This document shows, in pieces, positions 11,843 through 23,689 of a DNA stretch of 64,000 bases (positions are counted from its first letter, which is position 1; each line of letters begins with the position of its first letter). Below the pieces are notes generated by a model, which saw nothing but the letters and a program-made list of their open reading frames with translations, searched no databases and was not told where the DNA came from. The stretch is from Ciona savignyi (taxonomy: Eukaryota; Chordata; Ascidiacea; Phlebobranchia; Cionidae), in assembly GCA_000149265.1 (NCBI GenBank), contig CH003340.1, positions 135,366 to 199,365 on the forward strand, written 5' to 3'. Position numbers and translations under genes: made by a program.

Positions 11843-14800
11843 ATGGATCATGAAACCCGGTGAGTGAAAGAACATTGATTTTCATTGTTTACAAATTCCT
11901 ATCTTATCTGTTTGTTTAAACAGGTTGCCTAGTGGAATTAATCAAGGTGAGCCCTATTTTGCGCTATTTTTTACTACTTATCCTATTATATGACTTAGAA
12001 AATCCGTATCTGACCCCCGCGCGTAGATATTAAATGTTTTGCGACTTTTTTCAGCCGATTTAAAGTTTTGAATAAAGGTTACCCTTTGGAGGTAAGGTCG
12101 TGAGTGCTTTAGATTATTTAATTAATTTACCATTTTCAAATTCGCTGTTTTAAAATAATACAATTTTAAATCTGCTTACACCTATTTATTTAACATACTG
12201 GTACTAAATGTCAATTGTTGTACATTGCTTAACCATTCACACTTTTTTGAAAGAAGTCTTAGTAAACATCATAAACAATTAGCAGATTGCACTTTATAAT
12301 TTGTTTTGTTGCATGCCTAATCCAAACATAATGCTCCATAGACTTGATTTTGCATGTTTAGTGTTGATGTATATAACCGTTTTGCACACATCAAATTTAA
12401 ATGTTCTCTTTCCCTTGGTTAGATCTTATATCAACTCGTGGCTTAGCGATGTGGAAAATAATTCGTTCTCTGACAAGGAATGGTCTGATAATGAAAAGTA
12501 ATTTTGTTTTATTTATTCTCAACTTCCGTTCGATCGGTTAGTCTGATGGTTTAGTGTGACACCTTTCAACCGAAAGGTTTATTGGAAGGTTTAAGGTTCG
12601 AAACTGGTCGCTAGCTTGTCGGTTGTGTCCTTGGGCAAGGCACTTTACGGACATTGCCTGAACCCAGCAGATTAATTGGTTCTACCAAAATTGAAGGAAC
12701 GTTTAAATACACAACACATTGCAATAGTTCCGGTAACTCGACGGTGGGCGTGAGGTGATCTAACGATTGCCCGTGTGTTAACCCCCATGGTTTTCCCAGT
12801 CATGGGGATAAACATGAAAAGTTCTAACAAGGCTGTTATTGTAATAACATATGAAAATGGTTTTATTGATTTACACAACAATCATTTATTAAATACAATA
12901 TAAAATGAAAGGGGATTTAAAACAAACCTAGGTTATAAAACTATTGTCATTTTTTTTAGCCTTAAAAGCCAGTAACTTTACTTTTATTTCTTTAGGTGTA
13001 CATCTGAGGATAGTGAAGTTAGATCTCTAACGCCCTCCAGCAGAAAAATTCAAAGAAGTGATGCAAGGTTTGTGTAATCGTTTTTTGCATTTCCTACAGA
13101 ATTCTGCATGGTCCAGTTACTATAATGGTGGGTATTAATACCGTTGTCGTGTGTGGTAGGTAATAAAGTTGTGGGTAATAAAATATATTTCTTGTACAAC
13201 CCTCCAGAATTCACTGGGTTGGAACAATGTTTGAGTTCTCACATACTTTTAGTACTTGGTCTCGAATCCTTATCCTTATAGCGAAAACTCCATTGTTCAA
13301 CCTTTCAGTCACACACTAAATGCAGATCTATAGCCAGTTTAAACATTCCACTCTCTTGCTCATGTCAAGCATGTCGGTGAATACTTTAGGAAATACATGA
13401 TGCAACGGTATTACTGTTTAATCACAGGGACTTGGATGAAGGAATGTTTGGTCCGATAATGCCACCCGGCAAGCAAGTGAGTTCGAAACGACCAAATTTA
13501 ATTGGAACGATGAAAAGCAAATGGGATGACTCAGATGATTCAATTGATGGTATGTAAAGTTTAATGGTTTTACTTTCAATGGACAGTTTCTTTAGTTTTT
13601 GAATATCTAAGAGTTGTTATTAGGATTAAGTTGGTTCTGCACAGTAGGGCAACACTAAAAGCAGGGGAGGAGGGAAACTGCTCACTAAAATTACAGAATC
13701 TAATTTAAACCCCGCTTTCCCTCCTTTTATTTTTCCCCTGCACAGTAAGCCTATGAGTAGGGGTAGGTGCAATACTACAAAAATCGCCTTAAACGTTATC
13801 CTTCAAAAAAATTCCACAAACGATTATTTGTTTCATTGATTTTACAAATGTTTTTGTTCATTTTTTATTTCAAATTTTTTTCGTCTTGTGCTCACAGTTG
13901 ACTATAATGGTTTATATAGGACTTCTATCATAAAAGCATATTTTCAGCACTTGGGAGAATATATATTGTTATCAAATTGTTTCGATGGGTTTAAGAAATG
14001 GTCAAATCTTTTTTTACATACGTAATGGTAAAAAATCCCTGCATGGGTTTTAGTTCATAATTTACTTTAATTTTTATTTGGTGGATTCTGTGCGGCACTT
14101 AGCATCCATCAGCATCTTGTGTTAACTACTTTTAAATATGCACATGGTGTAATGAAAATTAAAATTACATCTGCGTATTTCCAATAGGCTTTGTGTATTT
14201 TACAAATTTTAGCATTGCCTAAGCATAAAAGGGAGTAAGCTGTAGTTATATAGGAATTCTGTTTACTAGCTACATTAATAGGAATCCTATACAATATCGC
14301 ACCAGGCAATGCATACTTTCGTGTACAGGACACTTGGAGGGTGAACCGCTTGTTACCATGGAAACTGACAGAAAAGTGATTAGCGGCGTGCTTGGGGTGG
14401 AAAAATTGATCAAAGCCCACAAAGTATAATTTGCCTGTTACATTTTAAGTTTCAAATTATTCTCAACTGTTGTTTTCCTATACAAAGGGCAAACATCGAC
14501 ACAAAAGAAAAAAGGCCGTTTCAAAGAAGAAACAGCACAAAAGTATAACTCTTTCTTTTGTATGTTTATACAGTTTTATTTTTACAAATTGAATTGGACT
14601 AGCTAATTATAACCATTTAAAGTGCACTTATTCTATCGCCACATTTTCTGCAGAGAACAGAGACTACAGTGCAGAAAGGAGCAGGTAAAATTTAAATTTG
14701 TCCTCGGCACGCTGTCAACAGCTAATTATGATCTCTATTTTAGTTCACCATATTACTCTGAAGTTAGTCCGAAATACCATCTCAAACGAAGCAGTGTAAA

Positions 14801-17800
14801 GAAAAGGTTTGGTCACCTTAAACTTTTTTTTTAACAATTTTTTTTAAATTTTCAAATCAAATCTTTATTTTCAAGTTATATTTAGAATTTAGTTCACATT
14901 GGGCATTCTATATAGAAGGCAAAGATAAAGTTTGCATCCAAGACCCCTCCCTCTCTAATTTCAAATTTAAGCCCATGGATCTGATGAATTGTGTGATAAA
15001 ACTACCTTTATTGCTAGAGCTTGTCTATCTGAGATTCAAAATTCGAGTTCTAGTGAAAAATATTTTTTGTTTATATTTTAGAAAAAATGAAGTGATGGTA
15101 TTAAAGACAGATCAATTTGATGATTTTGACGGAAATATAATAATACTTATAATTTCTTATTAGATTTGGGTTTTTAACCAATTTTCTCTATAGGAAATCT
15201 GCCAAAAAATATTCCGATTCCCCTATTGAAAGAGAAAGAAAGAGAAGAAGAAGGTCCTCTTCCTCATCTTATTACAGGTTGGGTGATTGACATCAGATGT
15301 GCAGCTTAGACATAATTTTTGCACATGACTCATGCTTTGCATTTCTAAGTTTTTATTCTTGCTTATTAATAAACTTATTAAGAAAAAAGAAAGATACGTT
15401 AGGTTTATGTTATAACAGTCTAAAAAAATATGTTCAGCGAAAAAAAAAATTGTTTACCTCGCTCACATGTCATTAAAAAAGTTTTTTTACAAAAAACATT
15501 GCGTTTGTGTTGTTTGCCCACAAATTGGCTCACACTTGAAAAAAACAATATTTATATGTAGATATGGCTGTCTTGCAAAAGTAGAAACTGATTCCTTGCC
15601 GGACCATCATATTTTAAGAAATAATAAACATTTTTTTAGGCGGCATGAATCATCAAGCGATTATAGATCGCAGAGTAAATCTCCAAAATCAATTAGAAAT
15701 AAAAAAGAAAGGTAAGATGAAGCAAACCCTTTTTTTGCTTTTATTGTGTACTTTTCCATTAGATTGATTTGCAGTGGATGATAGTCCAGATGTGGTTCGT
15801 ATCTCTTGAGAATATTTCTAATCTCTATTTTATACAAAAGACACAGTTTTTATTCAAATCCTAAATTGATTTATAATAAGCAATAGCATGTATGATTATA
15901 CAATCCAAACTATAAAAGTGTTAATCTAGTGGAATACTGCATATCTAATGCAATGCAACATCTACAGGAAAGTGGAAAAAATCAGCCCAGTCTCTCTGAA
16001 GAAGTCTACGCACATTAGCCCAGGTATTGCTCTCTGGACGAATGTTTTAAGATATTTCCAAGTTATTTAATAATTTGATGTGCGAAATACAAGGCAGTTA
16101 ATTCTAAAAAGAAAAATTGGACATAGGAAGTTATTTACACATATTCTTTTGCAGTTGGACTTATGCCGAGGAAAAAATCAAGTGACAAATCTGATTTGAT
16201 GAACAATACGTCGAAAGGTTTGTTATAAGATCACATCCTTTGTGCTAATATCAAACTTAACTAAAGTTGAATCATAATTTCCTTACAATCGTTTCCATTT
16301 AATTCTACTTTCATCTTAAATCTCATACTCTGGATTCTTTTTCAATATTAAAATTTAAGCTAAAGTTAAATCGTTTCTCTACAATTTACAATTTCTTTCA
16401 TTTTGGTTCTGTTGCATGTTGCTTTCATTCAAGTATTTGAATAATTTATTTTTCAGGTGAAACCAAAGCGAGTCGAGGTTCCGGCGGCGGTGGTGATGTT
16501 AAAAAGCGGTCAAAGGGAATGAAGAGTTTGTTGTCATGGCAGCCACCGTTGGATGAGGAGGAAGAGGACATTGTTGTTTTGGTTTGTTGATTTCTTTGTT
16601 GCAATCTGCATTCAACATCGTTTATGCAGAGATATTTTTCTGCAGAAGTAGACCCCTTTAATTTCCAACACTTCACAATTTTTCCAACACTTTACAAATA
16701 CACTTTTTTTATTTTTTTAAATTTTTTCATAATAACGTGTTCCTTTGACAAAATGTTTTTTGCCATTAATGCCATGGAAGTTCTAAATATTTGTATTCGT
16801 TTTATTATGTTAAAATTTTTTGCAGAAAAAACACAAGGATCGCACCAGCTGCAGTTTATCTGGAAAAAACAAAAACATTTCTACAAATCCTGCCCTAGTT
16901 GATGCAGCAAAACAGGACAGAATGGCCGTACTGAATAATGTTAAAGTTCCTCATTCTTTACTGGGCGAAAAAGTTCGAATTGAAAATACGCCAGAATTAT
17001 TGAAATCCCCATCAGGTAAGTGGAATTGTTTTCACACTGTCTTTTAATGATGGAGAAATTGACCAACTTTATTCAACAGGGGAGGTTAATTCTGGGCCAC
17101 TCAAAGAGGAATTGGTAAGCACCATAAATTTGGAATTATTTACTTTAATATCAAGTTTAGAAAAATTTTAAATTTGTATTTATTTCTCAAATTTTGCAAA
17201 ATTTTAAATTTGTACATATTTCTCAAATTTTGCAAAATTTAAAATTTGTATTTGTTTCTCCAATATTGCAAAATTTGAGTTTGTATTTATTTCCCAAATT
17301 TTGCAAAATTTGAATTTGTAATTATTTTCTTTCAGGTGAATAACGACATCATTGATGAAATGTTGTCCTCTGCACTGGACCTTTCACCGGAAGTCAAACA
17401 AAGATCGAAGGTTAATATTCGCTCGCGGATGCTGCTGTTGCAAATGTCGCAACAGACGACATCTTCCGAAGGTACATAAGATTTGAGCCACACATTCCCG
17501 CCCTTCCCCCTTTTACTGTTGAGATTTACTTTTGGAATTTTTAGTTTTTTTTATTCCGAATTTACCACTTTTTTTATACTTCTGCTCATTTTTAGACGTT
17601 TTGATTAAAAAAATTGAGCCTTTTTGTGTTTATTGCAGAAAATGAAAAGTTCAAACTTGAAGTCAACAACAACCAATTGAGAACTGACGTCATCAGCAAA
17701 GAGAAAAGTAGTCAAAACTGCAACAATCTCAACTCGAAGTCTTTGAATTCTTCGGGAGCTGAATCAGACGTCGCTAACCCATCAGAAGTTTCCCCCGAGA

Positions 17801-20500
17801 ATGCCCAGGTTGATTCGATCAGCGAATCTGGGGATTCCCCTAAAAGCACGAAAGACATCGGTATCTGGTCTGATGATGACGAAAACGATGGCTTTAAAAA
17901 GAAAATCATACTGAATGGGAGGAAAAAGAAAAGCACGAAAATTAAACTTGACAATAAACCAGATCTAGTTAAAGAGGAGGTAAAAAGCGTGGAAAATTTA
18001 AAACTTCAAAAAGCTGTTGATTTAGGTGTTAAAGATGATATATTCAAAGTTAAAGAGATCTGTCCCATTCTACCTGTTGGAAACTCTTTTTCAAAGAGTA
18101 ACTTTACTGTGACGAAACACGAGCTAAATTCAGTTGAAAAAAATGCCCCATTAAAACCTACAATGATTTCGACCCTCACCCCTACCACCCTCACCCCCAC
18201 CACCCTCACCCCCACCCAACCTGCGCCGACGGAGCAGTTCCGGGTCACAGATCCGGGAGGAAAGACAGAAGATGCGGATGAGGACCTTCAACTTCACGAA
18301 GGATTGCCCACCAAGAAACCCTTCGTCTTCAACATCAAGTTGCCGAAGCCCGAAGTCGCTGAAGTTAAGTCCTCTAAGAAAAAGAAGAAGAATCACAAGA
18401 AAAAAGCGAAAAAAACAGAAACTTCCACAAAATCTTCCCCCGGACTGAAGGTTGCTCCGGATCCACCCTCCTCCCAACCATCTCCAGCAAAGTCTTCATC
18501 CAATCCCACCTCCACCGTTTCGAATCTTCCCACTCCATCTCCAGTTGGTAACCCACCGCCGTACCCACCTGCGGGAAACCCCCACAACATGATCTACAAC
18601 CCACACTACTATCCCGGGATGCAAATGCACCCCCACTACATGAGAACAATGCCATACCCCTACTACAACATGATGGCATACATGGCGTACACTAATAGGG
18701 CTCATCTTCACATGAACGGACGACCCATGGCGCCGATGGAACCACCGCCGTTGCCAGAAGCACAATTTAAACCGCCAGAACCCGAATTTGGTACGTTTTT
18801 AAGTTATTTTTGTAAATTCCTTAGAAAAGATACAACAATCTTTCGGTTCTGTGCAAACTACCGACTCTCTAACCCGTTAAGTTAACCACCCTGACAAAAC
18901 TTTGCGAGCCTATTTATAAAATCTTGTCACAGATCTTATAGTTTGATTGCATAAGTAGCTGTTTAACTACCCTTCACTTGCAGATCCAAAAAAATTCAGC
19001 GACCACCGAATGCTGAGCTTGTTCGCCACCAAGGACATTACGGACGAATCTCTTCAGAGAATATTCGATCAAACAGGGTAAGAAATTCTTCGCTTTTTCG
19101 TGATTTCCTCGTCGAGTATCTAAATGTCCCGTCGTCTCTTGTCTTTCTCGCAGAAACGACGTGAAGCTTCCCTCGCCCGCCTCGTCACCGTCCGTCTCGC
19201 CTCAGCGACCGCGAAAACGACGTCATCGGCGCAGATCACGTGGCCGGAGGTCGTCGTCGTGGTCGAGCGATTCTTCGTCGCGCAGCCGCAGTCCGTCGTA
19301 CCGCCGCAGCCGCGGTCGAAGTCGACGTCGTCGTCGTAGTTACAGCAGCAGTCGATCCAGGTCGGTTATGTACCTACCTGTACATTCGTTTGTGATATTA
19401 CAAAGCTCAAATCATGTTTCGTTTCCCCTCTTTTTTGTACAACATGGCCAACTTACAACTGGGTAACTACCACTGTCCTGCATATTTCTACTTTTCAATA
19501 GACACGTGGTAGACAATTGACTGCAAGCGCTCGTATTAGTCAGAATGCTAAACTAATTAAGTCATTACGTATTGTACAGTCGTTTGGCCAAATACTTAAC
19601 GAGACTGATAGAAATACCACGGGTTCGATATTTGATTCGGGAAAACAAAAAAAGTCCGTACTTATTCTGTCATTAAATGTATATATTATTGTAGATCGTC
19701 CTCGTACTCCCGTTCGTCATCCAGCGGATCCAGAGAATCCCGAAGAAGTCGAAGTCGTTCCTCTTATTTCTCAACCTCTTCGGACAGGTTAGTTGAAGAG
19801 TGTTTCCAGCTAAAATTTTGCCTTTGAAAATTTTTAACTTTTCTATTCGTTTAAGCAGTTCACGTTACCGACGACGTCACTCCCGCTCTACGTCAGCGTC
19901 GTCGTCTGGGAGCGACATTGATCGGCCGTGTCGTCACTACCGCTCTTCTCACGCCAGGTAAGTCCGAGTTCGACATCTTGGATGTCAAAATTGTGACGAC
20001 ATGCAAACTTTCAGATGGCGAAGCAGCTCACGTGGTTCGAGCGGTTCATCGCGAAGGTAGGTGTCGTGGGTGGAGGCCACTGTCTTTACATTGTTAGGGC
20101 AAGGTCCGACGTGACACATCAGCACCAGGAACGTAGGCTTAAAAGATTTGTTATTCCAGCACCCTGAAGTGAATGGGAAAATCTGACAATCGTCAGATCA
20201 CCTCGCGCCCACTATCGGGTTACCGGAGCTATTGCAGTGAGTTATGTATGATTCACACGTTCCTGCAATTTTGTAGAACCCATTAATCCGCTGAGTTCAG
20301 GCAATGTCCGTTAAGTGCCCTTCCCAAAAATACAATCGACTAGCTAGGACCAGTTTTCTATCTGAAACCCTACGTCGTCGCACTAAACCACCGGACTAAT
20401 CTGTCCGACAATCTAATTTCCATTTTAACCCAGGAGTTCTCGCAGCAGATCGTGGAGCGACGATTCTTACCGTTCTCGCTCTTCCAGCAGATACTCTTGA
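11843..20500 (+). CDS. Arginine/serine-rich nuclear protein, family not recognised
   Basis: The exons encode an SR-related protein of about 1000 residues. A likely start is ATGGATCATGAAACC (11843-11859), then 11924-11946 and perhaps 12066-12091. Firm exons are 12423-12497, 12996-13067, 13428-13549, 14488-14542, 14654-14684, 14744-14806, 15194-15277, 15640-15711, 15968-16023, 16155-16217, 16457-16581, 16826-17015, 17080-17114, 17336-17471, 17639-18790, 18984-19077, 19154-19360, 19695-19787, 19859-19957, 20015-20056 and 20434-20500. Phase breaks before 12423 and 14488 suggest one unseen small exon in each place. In order, the protein has an acidic Ser/Asp part with FGPIMPPGK, Lys/Arg/Ser-rich repeats, a Gly run, a TLTPT triplet, a Pro-rich part, a Met/Tyr/His/Pro-rich stretch, a short conserved-looking block (KDITDESLQRIFDQ), and a C-terminal RS domain. 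A splicing or transcription-linked role is inference from composition only. Confidence 0.75.
12530..12820 (+). mobile_element. Full-length tRNA-derived SINE in SR-gene intron
   Basis: The head CGATCGGTTAGTCTGATGG resembles an A box and AAGGTTCGAAACTGGTCG a B box. The body CGGTTGTGTCCTTGGGC and the tail CATGGGGATAAACATG follow. It lies in sense orientation. Confidence 0.78.
13647..13739 (+). mobile_element. Short transposon-like element, GGGCAACAC family
   Basis: It starts GGGCAACACTAAAAG and shares GGGAAACTGCTCACTAAAAT with the copy at 63743. Flanking direct repeats GCACAGTA on both sides look like an 8-bp target duplication. No terminal inverted repeat is obvious. Confidence 0.55.
17172..17330. 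repeat. Intronic minisatellite, about 36-bp unit
   Basis: Four to five degenerate units of about 35-36 bases share TTTCTCAAATTTTGCAAAAT. They fill the SR-gene intron just before the exon at 17336, and the last unit runs into the polypyrimidine tract of that acceptor. Confidence 0.7.
18173..18219 (+). repeat. Coding 15-bp tandem repeat (TLTPT)x3
   Basis: Three near-perfect 15-base units inside the large SR-gene exon encode Thr-Leu-Thr-Pro-Thr repeats, a likely site of length variation. Confidence 0.75.
20158..20411 (-). mobile_element. tRNA-derived SINE in last SR-gene intron
   Basis: A minus-orientation copy with GTTACCGGAGCTATTGC and CGACTAGCTAG landmarks. It ends about 22 bases before the final exon, so it sits where the branch point and pyrimidine tract would be expected. 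Confidence 0.72.
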
Positions 20501-20656
20501 CTGCAGTGTCTACAAATGATGTCGTGTTGCATTGGAATTAAATGGACAAGTGTGTGTGTTTGTGTGCGTTTTCTTTTGTTATAAACTTTATTTCATTCGT
20601 AAATAGTGCTGTTCACAATCATTGGTGAGAGTTGCAATTATAGAATATGAACGACG

Positions 20657-20662
20657 AATAAA
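20657..20662 (+). terminator. Polyadenylation signal AATAAA (SR gene)
   Basis: AATAAA lies about 157 bases after the TGA stop of the SR-protein gene. Confidence 0.55.
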
Positions 20663-20737
20663 AAATCTATCACTGAAATGCAGTCAAATACATGTTGTAG
20701 TTTAACTAAGACTTCCCCGTTTATAAAATAGGTTATA

Positions 20738-20840
20738 TGGGTGGTCGAATGGTTAACGCGACAGGTACATATATACCGATCATATATTAAAAACGGTCTT
20801 GGTGACGAGACCTAAAGGGTTCGAAACCTCGCCTGTTATA
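20738..20840 (+). mobile_element. Short tRNA-like SINE
   Basis: GTGGTCGAATGGTTAACGCG resembles a tRNA D-arm/A box and GGGTTCGAAACC is a strong B box. The middle has CATATATACCGA and AAACGGTC. Related copies are at 28511, 33792 and 47714. Confidence 0.65.
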
Positions 20841-20974
20841 TAATAGGTTGCAGGATAATCTTAAATGTCTCTGTGTTTAGGAATCGACACGGTTTTATAA
20901 TCTGAGTTAGAAACCAAAAAATGCTTAAGATGGTGCATGTCTATCTTATTTGGCTCGTTGGTGGACGGGTTCGA

Positions 20975-22086
20975 TTACACCACTGTCTGGTTGGTGTAAA
21001 CCAGTTGCGGAGACCCCGAGTTCATGTGGGTCGACGTTGCGTCAGTTGGGGCAGTCGTTTTCTTCACACAGAACGAGAATATGTCGTACGTCACGTAGCC
21101 AAAGTTTCTTGAAGCATCTTTCGGTATCACAAATGTCGAAATGACCATAGCTATAATGTCACTAATGAGGCATATACTGGCGAAGATTACCGACCTTTGG
21201 AGGATGCGAACTACTCGATTGCTTGGCCGGGAATTTCGCTTTGATCCCCGGCCACTGACAACTGATGTTGTCGATTGAGTTCGTGAATGATGAGCGAGGG
21301 ATTTTGTTCGTCCCTTTGTGATTTCTAAAACTTTAGGTTCAGCAGTTGAGAAAAAACATTTTAGAAACGTAAAGCACCCCCTACTGCCCTTGATATGTTG
21401 ACGAAGTGGTAAGATAAATAAGCCCACCAACATGATCTGTGCTACTGCTGTAATCACGGCAGCAATAAGGTTTAAATAGTTTGTTGTTGGGTTCTTGTTT
21501 TCACATCCAAAGTATCCAGACTTTGCAGTTAATGGGATGACGAATACAAATAAAGTTGTAAAACCAGCACCAAGTAGAAGTACAATGCTTGACCAGCTTA
21601 AAATGATGATTGGCTTGCTATGTGACTTTAACATCGTTGGATGTGTGTATAACGCCCTCTGTCGCATCCATAAAAGCAAATATACGGGCATAAGTGCTAG
21701 TACATAAAAAGAAATTGTCGAGTCGCTTACTTGTTCGCACACGGCATCATATCCTGGTAAATACGTCGGCAGAGAAATAGCGACGATCGAAGAGCAGCAA
21801 CGTCCTAACAATGTCAAGGTAGAGAGAACGGCGAGGATATAAACGACTCCGCCATTAAAATCACTTCCGCTACGTCTTCTGAATCGATTTGTTCTGACAC
21901 CATAATAAAACAAAGACAAACCAAACCAAAAAATGTCGCCGATGCAATTATCCCTTCAACAGTCAATGAAACAATAAATTGAACTTGAGAAGTTTTCGGT
22001 ATAATATTTCCGTGAGATACATTCTGCAGAGCTGGGTTGATTGTACTCCTGTCGTATTCTGGTGTTGACGAGTAATTGCTTTCCAT
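20975..22086 (-). pseudogene. Decayed copy of an orphan 7TM receptor gene
   Basis: This is a broken paralogue of the receptor gene at 26170-27336. The nearly identical start (MESNYSSTPEYDRST) is at 22086. A run of six A around 21930, against four in the intact copy, shifts the frame within the first membrane helix. A 60-base in-frame deletion near 21082 removes about 20 residues, most of the seventh helix. The last codons after the GSP motif are unrelated to the intact copy, because homology stops at about 21007. Homology also extends about 200 bases upstream, so the promoter was duplicated too. A sequencing error could explain the frameshift but not the helix-7 deletion. Confidence 0.75.
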
Positions 22087-22562
22087 ATCTTTATTTTTAC
22101 AATTTCTTTGTCTACACTCTACAGGTTAGTAATCGCAATGTTCGGCAAGCAATTTGAGCACGACTTTAAAGAGATAATGACTATTTTGTGCGTTAGTCTT
22201 TGACGAGTTTATGCGTGTGGGCATAGTTACATAGGTCCCTGTCATAAAAAGCGTTGGCGATTTCCATAATACACATACCTTTCCATAATACACAGACTGC
22301 ATGAATCATGCAAGTAATCTATTGTCAATGCCTCATACAAGTATAGTTATTATTTCCACCAGTAGCTCATTGATTTGGTAAAACTTATATGTCGGTTCTT
22401 GACCATTATAATTTTACATGTCGAATTTAATCTAGAATGGGTATATTCTATCGCAGCTATCTAATAGCAACGCTTAATTTGATATTTGACTCGTTTACTA
22501 ACTGAGGTACTGTCGTTAGTTCCTTTTAAAAAAGTAATACACTGTGGTTATGTTGGAGTTGT

Positions 22563-22568
22563 TTTATT
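22563..22568 (-). terminator. Polyadenylation signal (LamG-like gene)
   Basis: TTTATT on the plus strand (AATAAA on minus) lies about 70 bases after the stop codon of the secreted LamG-like gene. Confidence 0.5.
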
Positions 22569-22638
22569 TCACAATACATGACAGTTAGTACTGAGCTAAA
22601 TGACGATAACTATGATTTGAATTTTCACCTCCGATGTT

Positions 22639-23541
22639 TTAGTATGTGATAGGGTCAGCATCGATGCCCCACTTGTCAACGAAATAAGCATGGTGTTGCT
22701 TTATAAGGCTGTCAGATAGCGCAAGCTCACGGTACATCACGAAATCGCCGATTGCTCCTTTGAGTGGCACAAGTCCACGGGGGTCTATGTCACCAACTGA
22801 GAATCGGACATCGCCTGGAGATATGCGACTTTGAAATTTAGCCAGAAGCTTTCCATTACAGTACACACTGCTAGCTGCTGCGCCCCCCTCGACGTTCCAT
22901 TGGACACTGATCACGTTCCACTGGCCGATTGCTCCGGGATTCGCCTTGTTTGGAAATTCAGTCACCTGAACATTGTTGTTAGTTGCTCCAGACACCATCA
23001 GGGTTCCATCAGGCAAAAAGCAAATGAATTTGTCATAACCGTAATCGTCGTGACCGAAAATGCCATTTCGTACCCAATGAGTGTTCGCGTCAAAACCGTC
23101 GACCCGAAAAACAATAAAAACCGTTAGCAAATCAAGTTGACCGCTTGCAGGGTTCAAATTAATATTCCCCAGCAACCGTTTGTTTCCATTACCGTCAAAA
23201 TGCATGAAACGATGTCCATTTTGCCTTGCTGGAGAGAGCACTGGCTGTAATGCTGCGTCGGATTGAGTGATGTGCGTCTGCGACAATCCTTGGTCATATA
23301 TCTTCGATATTTTATTGGTTGAAGGAGAGAAAACGAAGTCTCTATCGAAACGAACATCGTAATGCGCCAAAGCCTTTGAGTGAATGTGCTCAGAGATTTG
23401 AAGAGACACTTCGAGTTTCTTGTCAGGAGTACCAGCAGCAGGAGCGTTGGCAGAATCGCATTTAATGCTACATTGTTCCAGATTCATCGAGCTTCCGAAG
23501 CCCACCACCATTAGTGTGAGAACTAACACCGCCAAATTCAT
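22639..23541 (-). CDS. Secreted LamG/concanavalin A-like domain protein
   Basis: This intronless frame encodes 300 residues from the ATG at 23541; the longer frame upstream has no ATG. The N-terminus MNLAVLVLTLMVVGFGSS is a good signal peptide, followed by a short Cys pair (CSIKC). The rest looks like one jelly-roll LamG_3-type domain: an FDGNGNKRLLG strand, LLTVFIVFRVDG, the WNVISVQW strand, and the typical end GAIGDFVMYRELALSD followed by a KWGID motif. Such domains usually bind glycans or matrix proteins; the ligand is unknown. The gene lies between the two copies of the 7TM receptor and in the same orientation. A TATA box lies upstream. Confidence is high that it is a gene and moderate for the fold. 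Confidence 0.8.
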   Translation of the reverse strand: MNLAVLVLTLMVVGFGSSMNLEQCSIKCDSANAPAAGTPDKKLEVSLQISEHIHSKALAHYDVRFDRDFVFSPSTNKISKIYDQGLSQTHITQSDAALQPVLSPARQNGHRFMHFDGNGNKRLLGNINLNPASGQLDLLTVFIVFRVDGFDANTHWVRNGIFGHDDYGYDKFICFLPDGTLMVSGATNNNVQVTEFPNKANPGAIGQWNVISVQWNVEGGAAASSVYCNGKLLAKFQSRISPGDVRFSVGDIDPRGLVPLKGAIGDFVMYRELALSDSLIKQHHAYFVDKWGIDADPITY

Positions 23542-23672
23542 TATGAAAAATCTAGCTGTCGCCTGAAACTTTACGAGTATGTATATAAAATTGGTTAAAA
23601 TCAAATCAGAAAATTTGAACAGTGCACTGTAGGAGTAGAACAATTTCTGGTTTTAAATGCACTTATCGCAAG

Positions 23673-23681
23673 CTTTATATA
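23673..23681 (-). promoter_or_regulatory. TATA box (TATATAAAG) of LamG-like gene
   Basis: On the minus strand TATATAAAG lies about 135 bases before the ATG at 23541, consistent with a short 5' UTR. Sequence match only. Confidence 0.5.
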
Positions 23682-23689
23682 CTGTTATC

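Noticed and set aside
18151-18765. Several minus-strand Gly/Trp-rich frames
   Set aside because: Antisense of the Pro-rich SR-gene exon; low-complexity shadow.
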